Assembly (NCBI GenBank): GCA_014879855.1
Contig: JACSRH010000084.1
Span: forward strand, 1 to 18,428
DNA length: 18,428 nucleotides
From: Caldilineaceae bacterium
GTDB taxonomy: Bacteria > Chloroflexota > Anaerolineae > Caldilineales > Caldilineaceae
Direction of reading: 5' to 3'
The position numbers and the translations under genes are program-made. The notes below the pieces were generated by a model. That model searched no databases. It had not been told where the DNA came from and saw only the letters and a program-made list of their open reading frames with translations. Each line of letters opens with the position of its first letter. The stretch's first letter is position 1. Below are positions 7,441 through 15,685 of the stretch, piece after piece.

Positions 7441-8721
7441 ATGCAGCTATCCGGTGAAGTGGTGCGCATCACCATCTATATCGGCGAGAGTGACCGCTAT
7501 CACGGCGGCAATCTTTACAGGGCCATCCTCAACTTTCTTCGCAGTGAAGGAGCAGCCGGGGCCACCGCCACGCGCGCCTTAAGCGGTTTTGGCGCACACA
7601 GCCGCATCCACACCGCCAACATCGAAGTGCTATCCAGCGATCTGCCGATCCGCATCGAGTGGATCGACCTGCCGGCGCGCGTCGATCGGCTCCTGCCCCA
7701 GATCCAGCAGATGGTCGCCGACGGATTGATTGTGCGCGAACCCGTGAAGGTGGTGCACTATGCGTGGGGAGGCAGCCAGGCGCCGCTGGCGCATCCTGTT
7801 GCGCGCATCATGCGTGAAGAGGCGACGACCGTGCAGCCCGACGCGTCGGTGGCGGAGATCGTGACCCTGCTGCTGGAACGCGGCGTGCGCAGCCTGCCCG
7901 TCGTCGACAGCGCGCACCGGCTGGTAGGCATTATCACCGACGGTGACCTGCTGCATCGCGCCGGGTTGACGACGCGCATCGGCTTGCAGCGGGAGTTGCC
8001 CGACGATCAGGCGCGTGCGTTGCTGGTCGCACTGCGCCAATCCCCGTTAACCGCCCGCGAGATCATGAGCACGCCCGTGTTCTCTGTCCAGACTGACGAA
8101 CCAGTGCGGGCAGCCGCAGAGCGCATGGTCAAGCACAACCTTAAACGTCTGCCTGTCGTCAACGAAGATGAGCGCTTGAGGGGGATGGTGAGCCGGATCG
8201 ACATCTTCCGCATGGTGGCGTCCCATCACCATGAAGAGAGGGATGACGACGCCCCCCGCACCGGACGCACTGTTACTGAACTCATGTATAGAGACGCGCC
8301 GACAGTCTGCGTCAGTGCGCCGCTGGAGGAAATTGTGCGCGCGCTGGAAGCGAGTGGCCGGCGCCGCGTCGTGGTGGTCGATGACGACCGCCACGTGCTT
8401 GGCATCATTACGGACGGCGACCTGCTGCGCCGCAGCCAACAAAAACATGATCCCGATCTGCTGGCGCGCCTGCGCAATCTGCTGGTTGGCGAGGCGCCCA
8501 TTGCACAAGTGTTGCCCGACGCCGGCGAACGCGCCACGGACCTGATGACATCGCCCGTGATCACCGCGCCGACTGACGCAGCGTTGTCTGAAGCGCTGCA
8601 CCTGATGACGACGCACGCTATCAAACGCCTGCCCGTAGTGGACAGCCAAGGCCGGCTCGTCGGGCTGCTCGGCCGCGCTAGCGTGCTGCGCGGCCTGTTG
8701 GAGCGCGAAGGTAATACGTAA
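7441..8721 (+). CDS. DUF190 domain protein with four CBS domains
   Basis: A 426-aa fusion. Residues 1-107 are a DUF190 domain (ITIYIGESDRYHGGNLYRAIL...GFGAHSRIHTANIEVLSSDLPIRIEWID), a PII-like small domain often encoded beside crcB. Four CBS modules follow, starting near residues 123, 209, 282 and 369. Each has the repeated pattern RSLPVVD...LVGIITDGDLL or a close variant, and they probably pair into two adenine-nucleotide-binding Bateman units. Standalone DUF190 proteins are about 110 aa, so this is an extended form. ATG 7441 has a strong AAGGGAGG (7427-7434) six bases upstream; an upstream TTG and an ATG at 7435 are less likely. It is probably co-transcribed with crcB and may act as a nucleotide- or ion-sensing partner of the channel (inference). 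Confidence 0.9.
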   Translation: MQLSGEVVRITIYIGESDRYHGGNLYRAILNFLRSEGAAGATATRALSGFGAHSRIHTANIEVLSSDLPIRIEWIDLPARVDRLLPQIQQMVADGLIVREPVKVVHYAWGGSQAPLAHPVARIMREEATTVQPDASVAEIVTLLLERGVRSLPVVDSAHRLVGIITDGDLLHRAGLTTRIGLQRELPDDQARALLVALRQSPLTAREIMSTPVFSVQTDEPVRAAAERMVKHNLKRLPVVNEDERLRGMVSRIDIFRMVASHHHEERDDDAPRTGRTVTELMYRDAPTVCVSAPLEEIVRALEASGRRRVVVVDDDRHVLGIITDGDLLRRSQQKHDPDLLARLRNLLVGEAPIAQVLPDAGERATDLMTSPVITAPTDAALSEALHLMTTHAIKRLPVVDSQGRLVGLLGRASVLRGLLEREGNT

Positions 8722-8828
8722 ACATTACTTAGAAGCTGACTTGAAAATAGTTTCTTAACGCAAGGGCGCAAAGAAGCAGGGGCGCAAAAGACATTTTCAT
8801 GTTCGACTGTGCCCCGCAGGTGTATGGT
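8722..8828. other. Gene-free stretch with degenerate GGGCGCAAAG-type sequence
   Basis: This is the 5' portion of a 656-bp gene-free region between the DUF190-CBS and lacI genes. It holds two GGCGCAAA-type blocks (8764-8788) resembling the arms of the palindromic element that follows, perhaps remnants of another copy. No gene, no clear DUF190 terminator and no promoter is visible. Confidence 0.4.
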
Positions 8829-8974
8829 ACTGTTTGAAAAGGCGTCCCTTTGACGCGGAGGCGCAAAGACGCGGAGGCGCGCAGAGAAGAAACAGCAGGT
8901 CTCACTCGGCTTTTTTGCATTTCTCTCTGCGCGCCTCCGCGCCTCAGCGTCGAGATTTGCCCTTTTCAAACAGT
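8829..8974. mobile_element. MITE-like palindromic element, copy 1
   Basis: A 146-bp near-palindrome. ACTGTTTGAAAAGG (8829-8842) and CCTTTTCAAACAGT (8961-8974) are perfect 14-bp terminal inverted repeats. Inside, CGCGGAGGCGCGCAGAGA (8870-8887) and TCTCTGCGCGCCTCCGCG (8924-8941) are a second perfect 18-bp pair. It carries no open frame of its own. No target-site duplication is obvious. A shorter relative lies at 13971-14088. The structure suggests a non-autonomous mobile element or a REP-like dispersed repeat. Confidence 0.72.
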
Positions 8975-9077
8975 CCCAAGCCAGGGTGAATAGGATCGAT
9001 GTTCAAAATAGCTCACCGGAACAAAATTTTGACATACGTCCCCGCAAAATTGGGGGGGTACGCTTTAGAGAAACCTG

Positions 9078-9086
9078 TGCTATACT
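9078..9086 (+). promoter_or_regulatory. Extended -10 promoter of a short structured RNA
   Basis: TGC-TATACT (9078-9086) is an extended -10 element. Transcription would start about seven bases on, at A9093, the first base of the stem described next. No convincing -35 lies 16-18 bp upstream, which extended -10 promoters can tolerate. A TTGACA at 9029-9034 is too far away to serve it. Confidence 0.5.
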
Positions 9087-9092
9087 CCAACT

Positions 9093-9155
9093 ACGCCGTT
9101 TGTTGTGGCTGGCCCCAAACCAGCCTTCGGGGGACAACAGACGGCGTATTTTTTT
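9093..9155 (+). ncRNA. Candidate structured small RNA ending in an intrinsic terminator
   Basis: A 13-bp outer stem (9093-9105 with 9135-9147, one G-U) is followed by A and seven T residues (9149-9155), a good intrinsic terminator. Inside it, GGCTGG (9107-9112) pairs with CCAGCC (9120-9125). The loop CCCC (9113-9116) can pair with GGGGG (9129-9133), giving a possible pseudoknot enclosed by the outer stem. An extended -10 promoter sits just upstream, so the whole transcript would be about 63 nt. It does not match any riboswitch or small RNA family I know. A simple terminator-only explanation is possible, but no gene upstream obviously needs one here. Confidence 0.55.
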
Positions 9156-9311
9156 GCCTTCCACTCAAAACGTTCTAAACCAGCATCCAGTTTATGTACA
9201 TGGAGCTATGCTGACCGCCGAATAAGCGGTTTGCGTGAAGTGACGCGCCAGGCGCGGCCTTGGCCTGGGCCCAGTCGCAACACCCGCGCGCTGACCTCCA
9301 AAAATTGCCTA

Positions 9312-9340
9312 TTGACGTTGATACAATCGTATGCTAGACT
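9312..9340 (+). promoter_or_regulatory. Predicted sigma-70 promoter of the lacI-type gene
   Basis: TTGACG (9312-9317) and TAGACT (9335-9340) are separated by exactly 17 bp. The start codon is 37 bp downstream of the -10 box. The spacer carries one arm of an inverted repeat that probably serves as an operator, which suggests autoregulation. Confidence 0.65.
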
Positions 9341-9360
9341 ACGAATTACCGCATACGATT
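9325..9360. promoter_or_regulatory. Putative LacI-family operator, inverted AATCGTATGC half-sites
   Basis: AATCGTATGC (9325-9334) and GCATACGATT (9351-9360) form a perfect 10-bp inverted repeat around 16 bp, overlapping the predicted promoter spacer and early transcript. The same AATCGTAT core reappears before the lipoprotein gene (10513-10520). A shared core at two places in the regulon supports operator function; the spacing is wide for a single LacI operator, so these may be two sites. Confidence 0.5.
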
Positions 9361-9377
9361 TCACAACAGGAATCCCG

Positions 9378-10415
9378 ATGCAAAAGCAGCATTCCTCCCG
9401 CAAACGAGCTGTCACCATGCGCGATGTGGCCAAGATGGCGAACGTCTCGCAGAGCACGGTGTCGCGCGTGCTAAGTGGCGCCGAAGAGAGCATCCCGATC
9501 GGCGAGGAAACCAAGCAGCGGGTGATGGAAGCGGTCAAATCACTGGGATATTACCCGAATCTGTATGCAGGTAGTCTGCGCGGCCAGAAAACTTTTATGA
9601 TTGCCATGATGGTGGCCGATATTGCCAATCCCTTTTATCACCCGATGGTGCGCGCCGTACAGGACGTCGCCCACAGCCATCGTTACGACGTCATGATCGC
9701 CAACACTGATCATACACGCGATGGGGAAATGCATTTTATCGAGTCTGTGATACGGCGCCCTGTGGACGGCTTGATTCTGGTGCCTTATCATCTGACCCAG
9801 GTAGATATCGAGCGCTGCATTGCGCGCACTGGCGTGGCGGTGGCGGCGCTAGGCCAGCACGTGACTCACCCGCAGGTCGATACGGTTTTTGGCAACGACG
9901 AGCGCGCAGTGCTAGAGGCGATCACCTGGTTGATCCAAGCTCGCAGTCATAAGCGGATTGGGTTTATTGGTGTGACCGACAACTTTTCCGTAGGGGTGCG
10001 GCGACGGAGCGCCTTTGTTGAAGCGATGCGGCAAGCCGAGCTTCCGCTCCCGCCCGAGATGTTTGAATACGGCGACTGGTCCTCCGAGAGCGGGGAGCGC
10101 GCTATGCGCAGCTTCCTCTCCCTGCCACAGCCGCCGACCGCGGTCTTTGCCGTGAACGATCTGATGGCGATTGGGGCGATGGAGGCTGTGCAGAAAGCAG
10201 GGTTATGCACGCCGCAAGATGTCGCCATGATCGGCTTCGATGATATTCCGCCTGCAACGTGGGTGCGCCCACGCCTGACCACGGTGGCGCAACATCCGGC
10301 GGAAATGGGCCATATAATGGCGAAGGCGCTGTTTGAGCGGATTCAAGGCGACTACAGCGGGCCAGGTCGCCGCTTTGAGGCGCCGTGCCGGTTTGTCATT
10401 CGGGAATCCGCGTAA
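9378..10415 (+). CDS. LacI-family transcriptional regulator
   Basis: A 345-aa LacI/GalR regulator. Residues 13-33 are the helix-turn-helix (TMRDVAKMANVSQSTVSRVLS), followed by the hinge region LGYYPNLYAGSLRGQKT (about 56-72). The rest is a periplasmic-binding-protein-like sugar domain with VADIANPFYHPMVRAVQ, the RPVDGLILVP segment, the KRIGFIG strand, AVFAVNDLMAIGAMEA and the closing IGFDDIPPATWVRPRLTTV. ATG 9378 is preceded by AGGAA at five bases; the frame is open further upstream, but that part overlaps the promoter and small RNA. It precedes a sugar ABC transporter and two glycosidases, so it most likely represses or controls that operon in response to the imported sugar. Confidence 0.95.
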   Translation: MQKQHSSRKRAVTMRDVAKMANVSQSTVSRVLSGAEESIPIGEETKQRVMEAVKSLGYYPNLYAGSLRGQKTFMIAMMVADIANPFYHPMVRAVQDVAHSHRYDVMIANTDHTRDGEMHFIESVIRRPVDGLILVPYHLTQVDIERCIARTGVAVAALGQHVTHPQVDTVFGNDERAVLEAITWLIQARSHKRIGFIGVTDNFSVGVRRRSAFVEAMRQAELPLPPEMFEYGDWSSESGERAMRSFLSLPQPPTAVFAVNDLMAIGAMEAVQKAGLCTPQDVAMIGFDDIPPATWVRPRLTTVAQHPAEMGHIMAKALFERIQGDYSGPGRRFEAPCRFVIRESA

Positions 10416-10452
10416 GCGCAACGCAACAGGCGGACGCGAGACGGGCGGACGC

Positions 10453-10520
10453 ACACGATTTTGGTGACAACGCAGCATCATATTCTGCGTTTTCCAATCA
10501 GCACCCATAGGTAATCGTAT
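10453..10520. promoter_or_regulatory. Putative LacI-family half-sites before the lipoprotein gene
   Basis: AATCGTAT lies at 10513-10520, and a related inverted copy, ACACGATT, at 10453-10460, upstream of the lipoprotein ribosome binding site. The first matches the core repeated before lacI. A TATTCT box (10481-10486) with a weak TTTTGG box 16 bp upstream lies between them and may be the promoter. Confidence 0.4.
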
Positions 10521-10551
10521 CTTTGTTCCCAGTAGACGCAAAGGAGATAGT

Positions 10552-11958
<1,407 letters not shown>

Positions 11959-12030
11959 CGGATCGTGCTCTTGGAAGCCTGTGAGTCGACGACAGTCTAG
12001 CGATGATCAGTCTGGCTAGGGTAGTCGTCG

Positions 12031-12077
12031 AGGGGACAGCCTCTTTTGACAGCCACTTTCAGAAGGGGCTGTCCCCT
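12031..12077 (+). promoter_or_regulatory. Large intergenic hairpin between lipoprotein and permease genes
   Basis: A continuous 19-bp stem (12031-12049 with 12059-12077, two G-U pairs) closes a 9-base loop; its outer part is the perfect repeat AGGGGACAGCC/GGCTGTCCCCT. No T-tract follows on the plus strand. In comparable transport operons such a stem protects the binding-protein mRNA and lowers permease expression, a likely role here (inference). Confidence 0.72.
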
Positions 12078-12128
12078 AAAATCCATAGACCTGGAGAGCC
12101 TTTGCTTTCTGCTTGGAGCAGATAATCC

Positions 12129-13058
12129 ATGACAACCACCACCTTGCCTGCAAAAAGCGTGGCATCGACGCAAAGCCAGCGTTGGAAGACGCTGCGCAAG
12201 CAACTTCCGAATTACCTGTTTGTTCTGCCTCATTTCTTCTTTTTCACGGTGTTCCTGCTATACCCGATCTTTCGAGGCGTACAGATCAGTTTGTATGATT
12301 GGAAGATCATGCTCAAGGAGCAGAATTTCATCGGGTTGGCAAATTATCAAGCGCTGATGAACGACAAGATCTTCTGGGAAGTGCTAGGCAATACAGGTCA
12401 ATTTATGGCGCTGACTGTGATCATCAACGTGATCCTGGCGTTATTTGTGGCCACTGGGCTGAAGCACAGCTTCTTTGGCAGCGATCTGTTGCGCGTGCTC
12501 TTTTATGCGCCTGGCATCCTCTCCGTTTCGGTGCTGGGCATCATTGGCATCCGCGTGTGGGACACACAAATTGGCATCATCAACTATTTTGTCACCACCA
12601 TGTTGGGTGGGCCGCGCATTTCGTGGCTGGGCAACCCTGACATCGTGATCCCGGCGCTGGCAGTGACGACGGTCTGGTGGACGTTTGGGTTTCCAATGCT
12701 GGTGTTCATTGCGGGTCTGCATAACATCCCAGAGCCGCTGTATGAGGCCGCCAAGATCGACGGGGCTGGCCCGCTAGGAACTTTCCGCAACATTACGCTG
12801 CCCCTGATTATGCCAACGATGCTGTTTGTGGTTGTGACGCAGTTTATTGCCCACATGCAGGTTTTTGCCCAACCGTACATTATCAGTGGCGGCGGGCCAG
12901 GCAATGCCTCCCGTTCGGCGACCATGTATCTGTATGAAACTGCATGGAAGTTTTTCCGATTTGGCTATGCGTCATCGATTTCGGTTGCGCTGGCCCTGAT
13001 TATGATCATCGTCACCATCTTCCTTTTTTCGTTGATGCGCAGCCGCACCGAATATTGA
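12129..13058 (+). CDS. Sugar ABC transporter permease, MalF-type
   Basis: A 309-aa inner-membrane permease with about six transmembrane helices, first at residues 28-52 (NYLFVLPHFFFFTVFLLYPIF region). The EAA loop, which contacts the ATPase, reads YEAAKIDGAGPLGTFRNITLP, typical of the CUT1 family. The end has the usual FFRFGYASSISVALALIMIIVTIF helix. GGAG lies ten bases before the ATG. It would form a heterodimer with the next gene's product and receive sugar from the upstream lipoprotein. No ATPase gene is present in the window, so a shared MsiK/MalK-type ATPase encoded elsewhere is expected. Confidence 0.95.
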   Translation: MTTTTLPAKSVASTQSQRWKTLRKQLPNYLFVLPHFFFFTVFLLYPIFRGVQISLYDWKIMLKEQNFIGLANYQALMNDKIFWEVLGNTGQFMALTVIINVILALFVATGLKHSFFGSDLLRVLFYAPGILSVSVLGIIGIRVWDTQIGIINYFVTTMLGGPRISWLGNPDIVIPALAVTTVWWTFGFPMLVFIAGLHNIPEPLYEAAKIDGAGPLGTFRNITLPLIMPTMLFVVVTQFIAHMQVFAQPYIISGGGPGNASRSATMYLYETAWKFFRFGYASSISVALALIMIIVTIFLFSLMRSRTEY

Positions 13059-13073
13059 TCCAGGAGATTGCCC

Positions 13074-13952
13074 ATGACCTCTGCCACTCCAGCTGCCTCC
13101 TATACGGCGCGCCGACGCTTTAATAAAGACCTGCTGCGGTCACTAGTGTTGTGGCTCATCTTCCTGCCGCTGACGTTTATCGTCATCGTGCCGGTGCTTT
13201 ACATGTTCTCGATGGCCTTTACGCTCGAATCCAATCAGTTGAAATTCCCAATTGAATGGATCCCGCAGCCAATGACGTTGAGCAATTTCATCAAGATCCT
13301 TGTCGATCCGCAGTTGCCCATCGTGCGCTGGTTTACCAACAGCCTCATTATCGCGAGCGTGGGGACGGGGATCATTATCTTTCTGTCGACGCTGAGCGGC
13401 TATGCGTTTGCCCGGCTGGAGTTTCCTGGCAAAAACTTGATATTCTCGCTGTTGTTGTTCAGTTTGATGATCCCGGCCGCGGTCACATTGATTCCGGTCT
13501 TTCTGCTGCTGCGCGATCTGAAGCTGCTCAACAGCTACCATGCAATCTGGTGGCCGGCCGCGGCATCGGTGACGGGCATCTTTCTCATGCGCCAACATTT
13601 CTACGCGATTCCAGGGGAACTGGAGGACGCCGCGCGCGTCGATGGCGCGGGGCGCTTCCGCATTTACTGGCAGATCTGTCTGCCGTTGGTGCGCGGCGCG
13701 ATGATGGCGCTCTTTATTTTTACCTTTTTAGGCTTGTGGAACGACCTGTTCTGGCCGTTGATTGTGCTAAGCGACCGCGCCGCGCTGACCCTGCCCGTAG
13801 GGTTGTTGGTGATCCAGCAAGGCAGTTATGTCCAGCGCGGTCTGGCTTTCGCAGGTGCGTTTATCGCCTCGGTGCCGGTGCTCATCTTTTATGCCTTCTT
13901 CCAGCGCAAGATCATTGCCGGCATCACGACGGCTGGGCTGGCCGGCAGATAA
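13074..13952 (+). CDS. Sugar ABC transporter permease, MalG-type
   Basis: A 292-aa partner permease. After a basic N-terminus (ARRRFNKDLL) come about six helices, the first being LVLWLIFLPLTFIVIVPVLYMFSMAF. The EAA loop is LEDAARVDGAGRFRIYWQICLP, with the D-G-A-G core of CUT1 permeases. The C-terminus QRKIIAGITTAGLAGR is typical of MalG-like proteins, which end in a short cytoplasmic tail. ATG 13074 has AGGAG seven bases upstream; an in-frame TTG at 13068 overlaps this spacer and is unlikely. It lies 15 bp after the first permease, so the two are translated from one mRNA. Confidence 0.95.
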   Translation: MTSATPAASYTARRRFNKDLLRSLVLWLIFLPLTFIVIVPVLYMFSMAFTLESNQLKFPIEWIPQPMTLSNFIKILVDPQLPIVRWFTNSLIIASVGTGIIIFLSTLSGYAFARLEFPGKNLIFSLLLFSLMIPAAVTLIPVFLLLRDLKLLNSYHAIWWPAAASVTGIFLMRQHFYAIPGELEDAARVDGAGRFRIYWQICLPLVRGAMMALFIFTFLGLWNDLFWPLIVLSDRAALTLPVGLLVIQQGSYVQRGLAFAGAFIASVPVLIFYAFFQRKIIAGITTAGLAGR

Positions 13953-13970
13953 AATCAAGTTCGACGTCGA

Positions 13971-14088
13971 GGCGCAGAGTTGCAGAGATGCGCGGAGAAA
14001 AAACAAGAGAGCGGTCTGCGTGGAGCGATCTTCTCTTTTTCTCCTTCTGTGACTCTGCGTCTCCGCGTGGCGGGTTCTCTCTTTTCAA
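13971..14088. repeat. Palindromic element, copy 2 (shorter relative of the 8829-8974 element)
   Basis: CGCAGAGT (13973-13980) pairs with ACTCTGCG (14052-14059), and GGAGAAAAA (13994-14002) with TTTTTCTCC (14036-14044), giving an imperfect hairpin. The arms share the GGCGCAGAG and CTCTGCG..CTCCGCG blocks and the CTTTTCAA end with copy 1, so I place them in one family. It separates the second permease from the GH51 gene and ends just before the GH51 ribosome binding site, which makes an effect on expression plausible. Boundaries are approximate. Confidence 0.6.
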
Positions 14089-14106
14089 CCGATAGGAATT
14101 GATGTC

Positions 14107-15606
14107 ATGTCACAATTATCTGCACAAATTTTACTCGACGCCAATCGCACTATTTCCGCAATCTCACCGTTGCTCTTTGGCGGCTTTGTCGAACACATGG
14201 GACGCTGCGTCTACGAGGGCATCTACGACCCCAAGTCCGCACATGCCGACGAAGACGGTCTGCGCACCGATGTGCTCGACGCACTGCGCGCCCAGCAATA
14301 CACGACGATCCGCTATCCAGGCGGCAATTTTTTGAGCGGCTATTATTGGCTGGATGGCGTTGGCCCCAAGGATCAGCGACCGCGGCGCCGAGAACTGGCG
14401 TGGCAGTCGCTGGAGACCAACCAGTTCGGCACAAATGAGTTTATGGGTTTCTGCAAAAAGATCGACGCCGCGCCGATGCTGGGCGTCAACATGGGCACCG
14501 GCACGATTCAAGCTGCGTGCGACCTGGTCGAATATTGCAACACGCCGGGCGGCACCTACTGGTCCGACCTGCGCGCCAGCCACGGCTATCGAGACCCTCA
14601 CAACGTCAAGTACTGGTGCGTCGGCAACGAGATGGACGGGCCATGGCAGATGGGGCACCTGGAAGCACACGAATATGGCGCCAAGGCGCGCGAGGCCGCC
14701 AAGCTGATGCGTTGGATGGACCCGTCGATCCAGACGATCCTCTGTGGCTCCTCCAACGATCAGATGCCGACCTACCCAGAGTGGGATCGGGTGGCGCTGG
14801 AAGAGGCGTGGGAGCACATGGACTATCTCTCCATGCACTACTACGCCGGCAACCGCGACAACGACACAACGAGTTTCCTTGCCAGCGCCGTCGCGTTCGA
14901 GCATTTTGTCGACACACTGGATGGCACGCTGCGTTACGTCAAAGCCAAAAAGCGCAGCAAGCACGATGTCCACCTTTCCTGGGACGAGTGGCAGGTGTGG
15001 TACAAGGGCGATCCGGTGCAAGGCAACTGGACGGAAGCTCCCCATCTTGCCGAGGAAATGTACAACCTGGAAGATGCGCTGGTCGTGGGGCAATGGCTCA
15101 ACGTTTTCCTGCGCAAGAGTCATGTGCTCAAGATCGCCTGCGTGGCCCAGGTCGTCAACATCATTTCCTGGCTGCACACGCGCGGCGACGACCTGCTCAA
15201 GCATCCGTCGTTCGACGTCTTTGCACTGGTCAGCAACCATGCCCGCGGGCAGGCCTTGGATACGCTGGTCAAGGCGCCGCACGTGGAAACCAAAAAATAT
15301 GGCGACGTGCCACTGCTCGATGTCTCCGCATCTTACGACGCGACGAGCGGCGACAGCGCGATCTTCATCGTCAATCGCAGCCAGACGGACAGCGTGACCA
15401 CTGAGCTGGTCTGGCAGGATGGGCGCACCTACACGATGGGTGAGGCCTGGCAACTGGCGGGCGACGACCCCAAGGCGGGCAACACCTGGGAGGCGCCCAA
15501 CGCCATCACCGCACAGAAGATCGCCGCGCCGCAGCTGCGCAACGGCAAGGCGACGCTGCAGCTCCCGCCGCTTTCTTTCACAACGTTGACGCTGCGCAGC
15601 GCGTAG
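14107..15606 (+). CDS. GH51 alpha-L-arabinofuranosidase
   Basis: A 499-aa cytoplasmic glycosidase, the usual size of intracellular GH51 enzymes, which remove alpha-L-arabinofuranosyl groups from arabinan or arabinoxylan oligosaccharides with retention. The N-terminal part has SPLLFGGFVEHMGRCVYEGIYDP and RYPGGNFLSGYYW, both strongly conserved. The acid/base is E175 in CVGNEMDGPWQMG and the nucleophile E294 in LSWDEWQVWYKG. The C-terminal beta domain ends with LQLPPLSFTTLTLRSA. No signal peptide is visible, so the substrate must be imported, which fits the transporter upstream. AGGAA lies eight bases before the ATG. It is separated from the permease by a palindromic element but is probably in the same operon. 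Confidence 0.95.
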   Translation: MSQLSAQILLDANRTISAISPLLFGGFVEHMGRCVYEGIYDPKSAHADEDGLRTDVLDALRAQQYTTIRYPGGNFLSGYYWLDGVGPKDQRPRRRELAWQSLETNQFGTNEFMGFCKKIDAAPMLGVNMGTGTIQAACDLVEYCNTPGGTYWSDLRASHGYRDPHNVKYWCVGNEMDGPWQMGHLEAHEYGAKAREAAKLMRWMDPSIQTILCGSSNDQMPTYPEWDRVALEEAWEHMDYLSMHYYAGNRDNDTTSFLASAVAFEHFVDTLDGTLRYVKAKKRSKHDVHLSWDEWQVWYKGDPVQGNWTEAPHLAEEMYNLEDALVVGQWLNVFLRKSHVLKIACVAQVVNIISWLHTRGDDLLKHPSFDVFALVSNHARGQALDTLVKAPHVETKKYGDVPLLDVSASYDATSGDSAIFIVNRSQTDSVTTELVWQDGRTYTMGEAWQLAGDDPKAGNTWEAPNAITAQKIAAPQLRNGKATLQLPPLSFTTLTLRSA

Positions 15607-15619
15607 GAGAGAAACCTTC

Positions 15620-15660
15620 AACCTTCACCTTCCAGGAAGCTGGCAGCTTTCGGGAAGGTT
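15620..15660 (+). promoter_or_regulatory. Hairpin between GH51 and GH2 genes
   Basis: AACCTTC (15620-15626) pairs with GAAGGTT (15654-15660). Inside, GGAAGCT (15635-15641) pairs with AGCTTTC (15645-15651), with one G-U. The GH2 ribosome binding site lies 14 bases later. There is no T-tract, so this is more likely an mRNA stability or processing hairpin than a terminator. Confidence 0.5.
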
Positions 15661-15685
15661 GTTCAACCAAAGCAGGGTAACTGAT

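Noticed and set aside
8226..8969. Minus-strand open frame running from the palindromic element into the DUF190-CBS gene
   Set aside because: It is antisense to clear CBS domains and its start lies in repeat sequence; the product shows no domain pattern.
9029..9064. TTGACA at 9029 with TACGCT at 9059 as a promoter
   Set aside because: The spacer would be 24 bp, too long for sigma-70; the extended -10 at 9078-9086 is a better candidate.
9105..9377. N-terminal extension of the LacI-type regulator by 91 codons
   Set aside because: The extension crosses the small RNA terminator, the predicted promoter and operator, and does not look like protein sequence. ATG 9378 has a good AGGAA site and starts right before the helix-turn-helix.
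14164..15621. Long minus-strand open frame opposite the GH51 gene
   Set aside because: It has no recognisable domain and lies entirely against a GH51 gene with both catalytic glutamates intact.
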